Positions 37,127 to 45,619 of a stretch of 64,000 bases of DNA are shown here, in pieces (position 1 is the stretch's first letter; each line of letters opens with the position of its first letter). A program made the position numbers and the translations under genes. Location of the stretch: NCBI RefSeq assembly GCF_002847445.1, contig NZ_CP025430.1:1674001-1738000 (forward strand), written 5' to 3'. The notes beneath the pieces were generated by a model, which was not told where the DNA came from, did not search any database, and worked only from the letters and a program-made list of their open reading frames with translations. The stretch is from Paracoccus zhejiangensis (GTDB lineage: Bacteria; Pseudomonadota; Alphaproteobacteria; Rhodobacterales; Rhodobacteraceae).

Positions 37127-37962
37127 GGCAGCACCTGCTCGACCGTCGCGCCAAGCGCGCGCAGTCGCGCGAGATCGCCCGCAAGGTCCAGCGCCCTGAG
37201 CCGCCCCAGCCGGAAACCCGCGCCATCGGTCACGGCCAGCGCCTTTGCGGGCGGGGCGGATTCGGCCGGATCGACGATCAGCGAGATTGTGAGCCGCCGC
37301 CCCCGCGCCAACCGTGCCAGCGCCGGGGCATCAGCCTCGGTGATCGCCTGCGCCTCGGTCGCCAGATGCAGCCGGCTGCCCGGCGGCACCATGCGCGCGG
37401 CCCGCCCCGCCAGCGCCGCCAGCCCGAGACCCGCCGGCTCGGGCCGGGTCAGCGCCAGATCATGTTCGCCCTGAAACATCCGCGCAATCGCCGCCATCTG
37501 CCGGTCGCCCTGCCCCGCAGCGATCGCGCCGATCCCGGCCTCGGTCAACGCCAGCGCGCCGACATTGCCGCCGCGCATCACGGCCTGCCAGCCAAGCCGA
37601 GCAAGCGCCAGTCCGGCCCGGACCGAGCGCAGTGCCGTTCCCGTGCCCCACAGCATCGGCGCGCGGAAATCAGCGATCAGCAGGGTGGTGTCGTCCCGAT
37701 CCTCGTGAAAGCTGCGGATATGGGGAATGCCGGTGCGGGCGGTGGCCGAGGGATCGATGCGGCGGGGATCGTCGCCCTCGACATAGGCCCTGAGTTCGCG
37801 CAGATCCATGCCCGCGCCCGGTGGCCGGGCCGGCAGCGCGCCGGGGCGGCGGGTGGCCGGGCGGTGGCGGGCGGTCGATTGCGCTTCGCTGCGCAAGGCC
37901 AGCATCTCGGCGGCCAGCAGGCGCAGGCCGGGCCGGTCCAGCGCCGAAGGCAGGGCTACCAC
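37123..37962 (-). CDS. DUF58 domain-containing protein
   Basis: A 279-residue protein with the DUF58 signature: DLRELRAYVEGDDPRRIDPS (about residues 53-72) followed by a VWA-like fold (TTLLIADFRAPMLWGTG). DUF58 proteins are near-constant companions of MoxR ATPases and are probably clients or adaptors. It starts at a GTG (37962) that overlaps the end of the moxR gene by 7 bases; no ATG fits. Confidence 0.85.
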   Translation of the reverse strand: MVALPSALDRPGLRLLAAEMLALRSEAQSTARHRPATRRPGALPARPPGAGMDLRELRAYVEGDDPRRIDPSATARTGIPHIRSFHEDRDDTTLLIADFRAPMLWGTGTALRSVRAGLALARLGWQAVMRGGNVGALALTEAGIGAIAAGQGDRQMAAIARMFQGEHDLALTRPEPAGLGLAALAGRAARMVPPGSRLHLATEAQAITEADAPALARLARGRRLTISLIVDPAESAPPAKALAVTDGAGFRLGRLRALDLAGDLARLRALGATVEQVLP

Positions 37963-38915
37963 GGCTTGATCCCGGCCTGTGCCGCGGCGATCAGGTCGCG
38001 GCCGCTGCGGCCCTCGCTCGCGGCGGCCCAGCTGGGCACCAGACGGTGCGACATCGCGTCGCCAGCGAGCTCCTCGGCATCCTCGGGCAGCCCGTGATCG
38101 CGGCCATTCAGCCAGGCCCGCGCCCGCACGGCGGCGGCCAGCGCCAGCGTGCCGCGCGGCGAAACCGCATGTTCCACATCAGCGGCCACCGCGCCCCCAG
38201 CCCGCGTCGCCATGACCAGCCGGATGATGTAGTCCTTCAGCAACGGCGCCAGATGCACCCGCGCCACCTCGGCCCGCGCGGCCCGGATCTGCGCAGCCGT
38301 CAGGGGCGCCCCGGCCAGCACCGGCGGGGCCATCGCCTCGGCCTCGACAAGATCGAGGATCTGCCGCTCGATCTCGGCATCCGGCAGGTCCAGCGACAGG
38401 TGCAAGAGGAAGCGGTCCAGCTGCGCCTCGGGCAGCGGGAAGGTGCCCTCGTGTTCAATCGGGTTCTGCGTCGCCACCACCATGAAGGGATCGGGCAAGG
38501 GCCGGGTCACGCCCCCCACGGTCACCTGCCGCTCGGCCATGGCCTCGAGCAGCGCCGATTGCACCTTGGGCGGCGCGCGGTTGATCTCATCGACCAGCAC
38601 GAGGCTGTGAAAGACCGGGCCGGGGACGAAATCGAAGGCTCCGGTCTCGGGGCGAAACACCTGCGTACCGGTCAGGTCCGAGGGCAGCAGGTCGGGCGTG
38701 CACTGGATGCGGGCGTGATCGCCCGGCAGATGCGCCGCCAGCAGCGTGACGGCGCGGGTCTTGGCCACGCCGGGCGGCCCCTCGATCAATACATGGCCAC
38801 CGGCCAGCAGCGCGATCAGCAGGCGCTCGACCATCCGCGCATGGCCGATCAGCCCCGCCCCCACCTGCTCGCGCAGGCTGGCGACGGCATCCCATTCGGT
38901 GCGGGCATCCTCCAT
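37956..38915 (-). CDS. MoxR-family AAA+ ATPase
   Basis: A 319-residue AAA+ ATPase: Walker A IEGPPGVAKTRAV (about residues 39-51), Walker B SLVLVDEINRAPPKVQSALL (about 105-124), sensor 1 region VVATQNPIEHEGTFPLPEAQ, and a C-terminal lid. MoxR proteins act as chaperones with VWA-domain partners. It is the first gene of a six- to seven-gene minus-strand operon (moxR, DUF58, small membrane protein, two VWA genes, TPR, BatD) with overlapping frames throughout. Confidence 0.92.
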   Translation of the reverse strand: MEDARTEWDAVASLREQVGAGLIGHARMVERLLIALLAGGHVLIEGPPGVAKTRAVTLLAAHLPGDHARIQCTPDLLPSDLTGTQVFRPETGAFDFVPGPVFHSLVLVDEINRAPPKVQSALLEAMAERQVTVGGVTRPLPDPFMVVATQNPIEHEGTFPLPEAQLDRFLLHLSLDLPDAEIERQILDLVEAEAMAPPVLAGAPLTAAQIRAARAEVARVHLAPLLKDYIIRLVMATRAGGAVAADVEHAVSPRGTLALAAAVRARAWLNGRDHGLPEDAEELAGDAMSHRLVPSWAAASEGRSGRDLIAAAQAGIKPW

Positions 38916-39084
38916 TCGGCTCCTCCTGCCGTTTTCCCCACCTTAGGGAGGATTTCGCGGCGGGCCAGCCGTCAGGCGGGGAAGGTCCACCCTTAGGACT
39001 AGGCGAAAGCCGGCCGGGCGGATTGCAATTCCCCGCAGAACGTCGAACCATGGTCCCGCCGCTGCCGAGGAGAAGGAGCCCGCG

Positions 39085-40545
39085 ATGAACAGGAAGCCCG
39101 ACAATCTGACCCTGCCGCAGCCGCTGAACCTGATCGGCAATGTGTGGGTTCCCGCCGGCTCGGGGCGGTCGATGCCGGTGCTGTCACCGATCGATGGCGC
39201 GCCCTTCACCGAGATCGCCGACAGCGATGCCAGCGATGTCGATGCCGCCGTTTCCGCCGCCCGCGCCGCCTTCGATGGTGGCGACTGGTCGCGCCTGACG
39301 GCGACGGAACGCGGGCGGCTGTTGATGACCTATGCCCGGCTGATCGCCGACAACATCGAGGCGCTGGCACAGCTGGAAACCCGCGACAATGGCAAGCCGA
39401 TCAAGCAGGCGCGCGCCGACATGGTCGCCACCGCGCGCTATTTCGAATTCTATGGCGGGGCCGCCGACAAGGTGCATGGCGAGATCATCCCCTTTCTCAA
39501 TGGCTATGACGTGGCCGTGCACCGCGAACCTTATGGCGTCGTCGGCGCGATCATCCCGTGGAATTACCCGGCGCAGATCTATGGCCGGGTGGTCGCCGCC
39601 GCGCTGGCCATGGGAAATACCATGGTGCTGAAACCGGCCGAGGATGCTTGTCTGTCGGTGCTGCGGCTTGGCGAGTTGGCGGTCGAGGCAGGCTTTCCGC
39701 CTGGCGCGCTGAACATCGTCACCGGCCGGGGCGAGGTCGCGGGCAAGGCCCTGTCGGAACATCGCGGGCTGGATTTCCTGACCTTCACCGGCTCGCCCGA
39801 GGTTGGCGTGATGATCCAGATCGCGGCGGCGCGGAATTTCATCCCCTGCACGCTGGAACTGGGCGGCAAGTCGCCGCAGATCGTCTTCGACGATGCCGAT
39901 CTGGACGCTGCCCTGCCCTACCTGGTCAATGCCATCGTCCAGAACGGCGGTCAGACCTGCTCGGCGGGCAGCCGGGTTCTGGTCCAGCGCGGCATTCTGG
40001 ACAAGCTGTCGGGGCTGCTTGCAAAACGATTTGCCGAGATCGAGGCCTCGGCCTCGGGCGAAGAAGCGTTGCTCGGCCCACTGATCTCTGCCCGGCAGAA
40101 AAAGCGAGTGGAAACCTATATCTCCGAGGCGGGCGCGCCGCTGATCGCGCAAGGCCGCATCCGCGCCGATGCGCCACCGGGCGGCTTCTATGTCGCGCCG
40201 GCGGTCTTTGGCCCGGTCGATCCGGCGTCGCGGCTGGCGCAGGAAGAGGTCTTTGGTCCGGTCCTCGCCGTCATCCCCTTCGACGACGAGGCCGAGGCGA
40301 TCCGCATTGCCAATGGCACCGAATACGGGCTGGTCGCCGCCGTCTGGACCCGCGATGGCGGGCGGCAGCAGCGGGTGGCCAAGGCGATGCGCTGTGGGCA
40401 GGTCTATATCAACGGGTTCGGCGCGGGCGGGGGCGTTGAACTGCCCTTCGGCGGGGTGCGCAAATCCGGGCATGGCCGGGAGAAGGGTTTTGCGGCGCTG
40501 TATGAATTTTCGCAGATCAAGACCATCGTGAACAATCACGGGTAA
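39085..40545 (+). CDS. NAD(P)-dependent aldehyde dehydrogenase
   Basis: A 486-residue ALDH-superfamily enzyme. It has the substrate/NAD motif IIPWNYPAQIYGRVVAAALA, the general-base Glu in TLELGGKSPQIV (about residue 256) and the catalytic Cys in NGGQTCSAGSRV (about 290). Length and motifs are complete. It has a strong ribosome binding site (AAGGAG) at the ATG at 39085 and is followed 17 bases later by a short-chain dehydrogenase, so the pair probably acts on one catabolic route. The aldehyde substrate is unknown. Confidence 0.9.
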   Translation: MNRKPDNLTLPQPLNLIGNVWVPAGSGRSMPVLSPIDGAPFTEIADSDASDVDAAVSAARAAFDGGDWSRLTATERGRLLMTYARLIADNIEALAQLETRDNGKPIKQARADMVATARYFEFYGGAADKVHGEIIPFLNGYDVAVHREPYGVVGAIIPWNYPAQIYGRVVAAALAMGNTMVLKPAEDACLSVLRLGELAVEAGFPPGALNIVTGRGEVAGKALSEHRGLDFLTFTGSPEVGVMIQIAAARNFIPCTLELGGKSPQIVFDDADLDAALPYLVNAIVQNGGQTCSAGSRVLVQRGILDKLSGLLAKRFAEIEASASGEEALLGPLISARQKKRVETYISEAGAPLIAQGRIRADAPPGGFYVAPAVFGPVDPASRLAQEEVFGPVLAVIPFDDEAEAIRIANGTEYGLVAAVWTRDGGRQQRVAKAMRCGQVYINGFGAGGGVELPFGGVRKSGHGREKGFAALYEFSQIKTIVNNHG

Positions 40546-40562
40546 GAAAGGCAGGCAGGGAT

Positions 40563-41312
40563 ATGAGATTGCAGGGAAAAACGGCACTGGTGACCGGCGC
40601 GGCTTCGGGCTTTGGCAAGGGCATCGCAGAAACATTCGCGCGGGAAGGCGCGAAGGTGGCGGTGGTCGATCTGAACGAGGCGGGGGCGCAGGCCGTGGCG
40701 GCGGAACTGGGCGGTGACGCCATCGCCATCGCCTGCGACGTGTCCAAGGGCGATCAGGTCGAGGCTGCCGTGCAGGCCGCCCGCGCCGCCTTTGGCCGGC
40801 TGGACATCGTGGTCAACAATGCCGGCTGGACCAATCCGAACCGTCCGCTGATGGAGACGGACGAAGCAACCTATCGCAAGATCCTCGACATCAACGTCAT
40901 GTCGATCTTTCACATGACCAAAAGCTGCGTGCCGGTCTGGCGCGATCAGGGCGGCGGGGTGATGATCAATGTCGGCTCGACCGCCGGCATCCGCCCGCGA
41001 CCGGGACTGACATGGTACAATTCCTCGAAGGGTGCGGTGAACCTGATGAGCCGCTCGCTGGCGGTGGAACTGGCGCCCGACAAGATCCGGGTGAACTGCA
41101 TCGCCCCGGTGATGGGCGCGACCGGGTTGCTGGAGCAGTTCATGGGCGTGCCCGACACGCCCGAGAACCGCGAACGCTTCATCGCCACCATCCCGATGGG
41201 CCGGTTGTCCCAGCCCCGCGACATCGCCAATGCGGCGCTTTACCTGGCCTCGGACGAGGCGGATTTCATCACCGGCGTGGTGCTGGAGGTGGATGGCGGC
41301 CGGACGATCTGA
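40563..41312 (+). CDS. Short-chain dehydrogenase/reductase (SDR)
   Basis: A 249-residue classical SDR with the cofactor motif TGAASGFGKGIAE (TGxxxGxG, residues 11-23), NNAGW (NNAG), the catalytic Ser in MINVGSTAG and the active-site YNSSKGAV (YxxxK, about 153-157). Asp in AVVDLNEAG after beta-2 suggests NAD(H). It is co-directional with the aldehyde dehydrogenase and close enough (17 bases) to be one transcript; it may oxidise the alcohol that yields the aldehyde. The substrate is inferred only. Confidence 0.9.
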   Translation: MRLQGKTALVTGAASGFGKGIAETFAREGAKVAVVDLNEAGAQAVAAELGGDAIAIACDVSKGDQVEAAVQAARAAFGRLDIVVNNAGWTNPNRPLMETDEATYRKILDINVMSIFHMTKSCVPVWRDQGGGVMINVGSTAGIRPRPGLTWYNSSKGAVNLMSRSLAVELAPDKIRVNCIAPVMGATGLLEQFMGVPDTPENRERFIATIPMGRLSQPRDIANAALYLASDEADFITGVVLEVDGGRTI

Positions 41313-41315
41313 AGC

Positions 41316-41789
41316 CTACTTCTCGACCAGCTCTGCCAGCTGGTCGAGACATTGCCCCCAGCCCTCGGCAAAGCCCATCTCCTCGTGCCGCTTGCGGTCG
41401 TCCTCGTCCTTGTGCAGCACCCGAGCGGAATAGCGGGTGCCCTCTCCGTCCGCCTCCATCAGGATGATCGCGGTCATGAAGCCGCCGCCGGTCGGGCGGA
41501 AATCGGGGCCGAGCGCATCGGTGAAGACCAGCTTGTGATTAGGCTCGGCCAATAGCACGCAACCGGGATTATCCATCTCGGTGCCATCGGGCAGGCGCAT
41601 GGTGATATTGCTGGCGCCGCCGGGGCGCGGGTCGATCTCGGCCCGTGTCACCTCGACCGGCTTCGGCGCGAACCATTGCTTCAACAGGTCGGGCGTGGTC
41701 CAGGCCCGCCAGATCTTCTCGGGCGAAGCATTGATCTGGCGCGAGATCATCAGATCCCGTCCGTCGACGGTCACGTTGTTTTTCGGCAT
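41316..41789 (-). CDS. SRPBCC/AHSA1-family protein
   Basis: A 157-residue START-like protein of the AHSA1 (activator of Hsp90 ATPase homologue 1-like) group: RQINASPEKIWRAWTTPDLL and KQWFAPKP near the N-terminus and GWGQCLDQLAELVEK at the C-terminus. Such proteins bind hydrophobic ligands; in bacteria most have no known role. The ATG at 41789 has GGAGAG upstream. Its stop lies 3 bases from the SDR stop on the other strand. Confidence 0.85.
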   Translation of the reverse strand: MPKNNVTVDGRDLMISRQINASPEKIWRAWTTPDLLKQWFAPKPVEVTRAEIDPRPGGASNITMRLPDGTEMDNPGCVLLAEPNHKLVFTDALGPDFRPTGGGFMTAIILMEADGEGTRYSARVLHKDEDDRKRHEEMGFAEGWGQCLDQLAELVEK

Positions 41790-41895
41790 GGCGGCTCTCC
41801 TCTGCGCCGGATGCTGCCAGAGGGGGTTGTCCTGCGTCAAGGCAGGGCGGGGGTTTCAACCAGCCCGGGCCCGATACGCGGGCCGCAGGCCCGCC

Positions 41896-42132
41896 TCAGA
41901 ATGCTTTAAAAGTCATCGTCGTCAGGGTCCGGCTGATGCCCTCGATATCGAACAGGCGTTCGGCCAGGTAGCGGCCGACATCCTCCTCCTCGGGGATATA
42001 GACCTTGGCCATCAGGTCATATTCGCCGCTGGTCGAGTAAAGCTCGCTGACGACCTCGCGGTCATAGATGGCATCGGCGACCTCGTAGGTCTTGCCGGGG
42101 GTGCAGCGGAACTGGACGAAGACGGGGCGCAT
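41896..42132 (-). CDS. Stand-alone Lrp/AsnC ligand-binding (RAM) domain protein
   Basis: A 78-residue protein made only of the Lrp/AsnC effector-binding domain: VFVQFRCTPGKTYEVADAIY, SGEYDLMAKVYI, EGISRTLTTMTF. No DNA-binding HTH is present. Such single-domain proteins form rings and may sense amino acids or modulate full-length Lrp-family proteins. It lies 32 bases downstream of the MATE pump gene on the same strand. Confidence 0.85.
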   Translation of the reverse strand: MRPVFVQFRCTPGKTYEVADAIYDREVVSELYSTSGEYDLMAKVYIPEEEDVGRYLAERLFDIEGISRTLTTMTFKAF

Positions 42133-42164
42133 CGGAAACCTCGGACTGGGGTGATGGCGGCAGG

Positions 42165-43541
42165 TTAGCCCGCCGCCGCCGCCCGGGTCCAGCCCCCGCG
42201 CCGCAGTCCGTGATAGAAGCGCCAGTAGAGCAGCACCGCCGAGACCGAGAGCCCCGCCAGAAGCCCGGCCCAGAGGCCCGGCGCGCCCATGCCGAGGGTG
42301 AAGGCGCAGACATAGCTGGTGGTCATCCCCACCGCCCAATAGCCGACGATGGCGAGATAGAGCGGGATCTGCGTGTCCTGCACGCCCCTGAGCAAGCCCT
42401 GCAGGATCACCTGCATCGCATCGGCGATCTGGAACATCGCCGCCCAGATCATCAGCCCCACCGCGACCACCAGGATCGCCCCACTGCTCGGGTCGGTCTG
42501 GTCGAGGTAAAGCTGCACCAGCGGCGCGGGCCAGAGGATGAAGATCACGATCACCACCGCCGCGAAACCCAGCGACATGAGGATCACCGCTGCCGCCACG
42601 TCGCGCAAGCCAGCGAAGTCGCGGCGCCCGAAAGCCTCGCCGGCGCGGATGGTTGCGGCATTGGACAGGCCCAGATGCACCATGAAGGCGATCGAGGTGA
42701 TCTGCAGTGCGATGCCATGGGCGGCCAGTTCGGTGGTGCCGATCCAGCCCATCATCACGTTGCTGCCGGCAAACAGCGCCACCTCGGCCACGATCGCCAG
42801 ACCAATCGGCAGGCCAAGGCGGAAGACGCTGAAGAAGAATGGCCAGTCGGGACGCCAGAATCGCTGCATCAGCCGATAGCGCCGCGCCTCGGGCAGCCAC
42901 AGCGCATAGGCCAAGAGGCCGACCAATTGCAGCCCGTTCACGATCAGGCTGGCAATGGCCGAGCCGGCCACGCCCAGTTCCGGAAAGCCCCAGTTGCCGA
43001 AGATCAGCAGCCAGTTCAGCAACACGTTCAGCGGCAGCCCCGCCAGCGTGATCCACATCACCGCATTGGGCCGGCCAAGCGCCGAGAGATAGGAATTGAT
43101 GACCATCCCGCCCAGCACCAGCGGCATGGCCGGCATCATGATGCGCAGATAATCCTGCGCCAGCGCGGCGATCTGCGGCTGTTGCCCCAGAAAGGTCAGG
43201 ATCGGCCCCGACCACCACATCAGCGGCGCCATCAGCAAGCCGTGCAGCATCGATAGCCAGATCGCCATGCGGGTCACGCGCCGCACCTCGACATCATCGC
43301 CGCGCGCGCGGGCCCCGGCGATCAGCCCCGATCCGCCGATGGAATAGCCACCGCCCAGAAGGAACAGCAGCATGTAAAGCGAGCTGGCCAGGACCAGCGC
43401 CGCCAGCGCCTCGACCCCGTACCAGCCGACCATGACCGTATCGGCCACGCCGATGGCCATGCGCGCGACATGGCTGCCGATCATCGGCAGGCCAAGCGCC
43501 AGCGTGGCGGTCAGTTCGGGGCGAAGGCGGGCGATATCCAT
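42165..43541 (-). CDS. MATE-family multidrug efflux transporter
   Basis: A 458-residue inner-membrane protein with twelve membrane segments and the MATE/NorM layout: LALGLPMIGSHVARMAIGVA and DTVMVGWYGVEALAALVLAS at the N-terminus, and the second MatE repeat from about residue 235. It exports cationic drugs or metabolites using a sodium or proton gradient. The ATG at 43541 (MDIARLRPELTATLALG) is preferred over a longer upstream frame that lacks homology. Confidence 0.9.
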   Translation of the reverse strand: MDIARLRPELTATLALGLPMIGSHVARMAIGVADTVMVGWYGVEALAALVLASSLYMLLFLLGGGYSIGGSGLIAGARARGDDVEVRRVTRMAIWLSMLHGLLMAPLMWWSGPILTFLGQQPQIAALAQDYLRIMMPAMPLVLGGMVINSYLSALGRPNAVMWITLAGLPLNVLLNWLLIFGNWGFPELGVAGSAIASLIVNGLQLVGLLAYALWLPEARRYRLMQRFWRPDWPFFFSVFRLGLPIGLAIVAEVALFAGSNVMMGWIGTTELAAHGIALQITSIAFMVHLGLSNAATIRAGEAFGRRDFAGLRDVAAAVILMSLGFAAVVIVIFILWPAPLVQLYLDQTDPSSGAILVVAVGLMIWAAMFQIADAMQVILQGLLRGVQDTQIPLYLAIVGYWAVGMTTSYVCAFTLGMGAPGLWAGLLAGLSVSAVLLYWRFYHGLRRGGWTRAAAAG

Positions 43542-43657
43542 CCCTCGCCCATATCTGCACAATCTGCAGGCAGCAAGCGGCATGACATCCTTGGGCAAGT
43601 GCTTGCCGCATCCGCCGCCATCTGCGATAGACAGCCCCGACGACACCGGAGCCCGAC

Positions 43658-44629
43658 ATGACCTTTCGCGCCCGCCATCTGCTTGGCATCGATCACCTTG
43701 CCCCGCAGGAGATCACCACCCTTCTCGATCTGGCCGAAACCTATGTCGAGCTGAACCAGCGCACGGTGAAACATGCCGATGCGCTGGCCGGGATGACCCA
43801 GATCAACCTGTTCTTCGAGAACTCGACCCGCACGCAATCGAGCTTCGAACTGGCCGGCAAGCGGCTGGGGGCCGACGTGATGAACATGTCGGTCGCCCAT
43901 TCCAGCGTGAAGAAGGGCGAGACGCTGATCGACACGGCGCTGACCCTGAACGCCATGCATCCGGACCTGCTGATCGTGCGGCACCCTAATTCCGGCGCTG
44001 TGAACCTGCTGGCGGAAAAGGTGAACTGCGCCGTCATTAATGCGGGCGATGGCCGGCACGAACATCCGACGCAGGCGCTGCTGGATGCGCTGACCATCCG
44101 CCGCGCCAAGGGCCGCATCCAGCGCCTGACCGTGGCCATCTGCGGCGATATCGCGCATAGCCGGGTGGCGCGCTCGAACCTGATCCTTCTGGGCAAGATG
44201 GAGAACCGCCTGCGCCTGATCGGGCCGCGCACGCTGATGCCGGCGGGCGTCGCCGATCTCGGCTGCGAGGTCTACGAGGACATGCGCGAGGGGCTGAAAG
44301 GCGCCGATGTGGTGATGATGCTGCGGCTTCAGAAAGAGCGCATGGATGGCGGCTTCATCCCGTCCGAGCGCGAGTATTTCCACCGCTGGGGGCTCGATGC
44401 CGAGAAGCTGGCGCTGGCCAAGCCTGACGCCATCGTCATGCATCCCGGCCCGATGAATCGCGGGGTCGAGATCGACGGCACCATCGCCGATGACATCAAC
44501 CGTTCTGTCATCCAGGATCAGGTCGAGATGGGCGTGGCCGTGCGCATGGCGGCGATGGACCTTCTGGCGCGGAACCTGCGCACCGAACGCGGCCGCGTTC
44601 TGGCCGGACCGGGGCTGTGGGATGGCTGA
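43658..44629 (+). CDS. pyrB: Aspartate carbamoyltransferase catalytic subunit
   Basis: A 323-residue enzyme that makes carbamoyl-aspartate in pyrimidine synthesis. It shows the carbamoyl-phosphate motif [20 protein letters not shown] (STRT, about residues 49-68), [12 protein letters not shown] (the HPTQ motif) and HPGPMNRG. No pyrI regulatory gene follows; instead a dihydroorotase paralogue is encoded in the same unit, as for class A ATCases that need an inactive DHOase partner. GGAG lies upstream of the ATG at 43658. Confidence 0.96.
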   Translation: MTFRARHLLGIDHLAPQEITTLLDLAETYVELNQRTVKHADALAGMTQINLFFENSTRTQSSFELAGKRLGADVMNMSVAHSSVKKGETLIDTALTLNAMHPDLLIVRHPNSGAVNLLAEKVNCAVINAGDGRHEHPTQALLDALTIRRAKGRIQRLTVAICGDIAHSRVARSNLILLGKMENRLRLIGPRTLMPAGVADLGCEVYEDMREGLKGADVVMMLRLQKERMDGGFIPSEREYFHRWGLDAEKLALAKPDAIVMHPGPMNRGVEIDGTIADDINRSVIQDQVEMGVAVRMAAMDLLARNLRTERGRVLAGPGLWDG

Positions 44630-45050
44630 TCTGCAACCGGGCGAGAAGGTCGTGCAGGTCTGGCGCAGCAGCGATACCGCCATCCTGCGCAGCGTCGGCA
44701 TTGCCACTGCGCTGGTGACCGCGCTGCTGCTGTTCATCGCGCGCGACGCCGAGGGTGGCTTTGACACGCGGCGCTTCCTGATCTCGATCGCGATCTTTGC
44801 CGCGATCATGCTGGCCTCGGGCTTCCTTCTGGACCGCAACCGCGAATGGGTGATGACCGACCGCCGGGTGATCGCCCCCAATGGCCGCAGCCTCGACCTC
44901 GGCCCGGACCTCAAGGTCCGCCCGCTGATCTTCGCCCTGCGCCTGCGCCAGCAGGGCCGGCTGTCGCTGACCGTGCGCGGCGTGCCGGATATCGGCGGAA
45001 TGGCGGCAACGATCCGGCAGGCGGCGCTGACACCGAGGCGCCCGGGATGA
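44622..45050 (+). CDS. Small membrane protein with PH-like domain, in the pyrB-pyrC operon
   Basis: A 142-residue protein with a membrane hairpin (about residues 24-41 and 54-69) and a C-terminal region resembling bacterial PH-like domains ([20 protein letters not shown]). Its ATG at 44622 overlaps the pyrB stop by 8 bases, so it is translated with pyrB. I recognise no function. A second protein of similar layout follows immediately. Confidence 0.65.
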   Translation: MADLQPGEKVVQVWRSSDTAILRSVGIATALVTALLLFIARDAEGGFDTRRFLISIAIFAAIMLASGFLLDRNREWVMTDRRVIAPNGRSLDLGPDLKVRPLIFALRLRQQGRLSLTVRGVPDIGGMAATIRQAALTPRRPG

Positions 45051-45619
45051 GTGAGTTGCCGGGCGACAGTTTCGCCGTGAACGAACCCATCCTCTGGCGC
45101 TGGTCCGCCGACGGCCAGCATGATCGTACGCCGCCGGTCCGCCGGGAACTCTTCAGCTGGACACATCTCGCCGTCTTGCTGGCGATCGCGGGATTTGCGG
45201 TCTGGCTGAATTACGGCTCGGATTACTGCCTCGAGCGGCGCTGCCGCGGAGGCGGGTTCTGGGCCGGATTGGCCGTTGTCACGATATTCCTGGCGGTGAT
45301 GAAATTGTTCGGCTTCGGCAATCACCCCCTTGTCCGTGACCTGCTGTCGGGTTTGAACGACAACAGGTTCAACTCCTATCGCAGCTACCTGCTGACCCCG
45401 ACCCGGCTGCTGCGCCTCGATTGGGATGGATCGATCGAGTCTTTCTCGCTGCGTGAAGGTCCCATGGTGATCCAATACGGCAATCTGCGCATCGAGCCGC
45501 CGCAGGCACGTGGCAGGACCCTGATCCGCAAGATTCCCGAGACGGTGCAGCGAGAGCTTTTCGCCGCCATCCAGACCGCAAGGACCATGCGCACCGGGCA
45601 AACAGAGGTACCCAGATGA
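45047..45619 (+). CDS. Second membrane protein with PH-like domain, in the pyrB-pyrC operon
   Basis: A 190-residue protein with two membrane segments (about residues 36-52 and 69-87) and a C-terminal region (YRSYLLTPTRLLRLDWDGSI) with the YLLTPTRL pattern of bacterial PH-like domains. It overlaps the preceding gene and pyrC by 4 bases each (ATGA at both ends). It is probably a distant paralogue of the preceding gene. No function is known; position argues for membrane association of pyrimidine or phospholipid enzymes, or mere co-transcription. Confidence 0.65.
   Translation: MSELPGDSFAVNEPILWRWSADGQHDRTPPVRRELFSWTHLAVLLAIAGFAVWLNYGSDYCLERRCRGGGFWAGLAVVTIFLAVMKLFGFGNHPLVRDLLSGLNDNRFNSYRSYLLTPTRLLRLDWDGSIESFSLREGPMVIQYGNLRIEPPQARGRTLIRKIPETVQRELFAAIQTARTMRTGQTEVPR

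Noticed and set aside
43594..43607. GGCAAG-TG-CTTGCC dyad upstream of pyrB as an attenuator
   Set aside because: The stem is short, no U tract or leader peptide follows, and it lies about 50 bases before the start; no regulatory reading can be supported.
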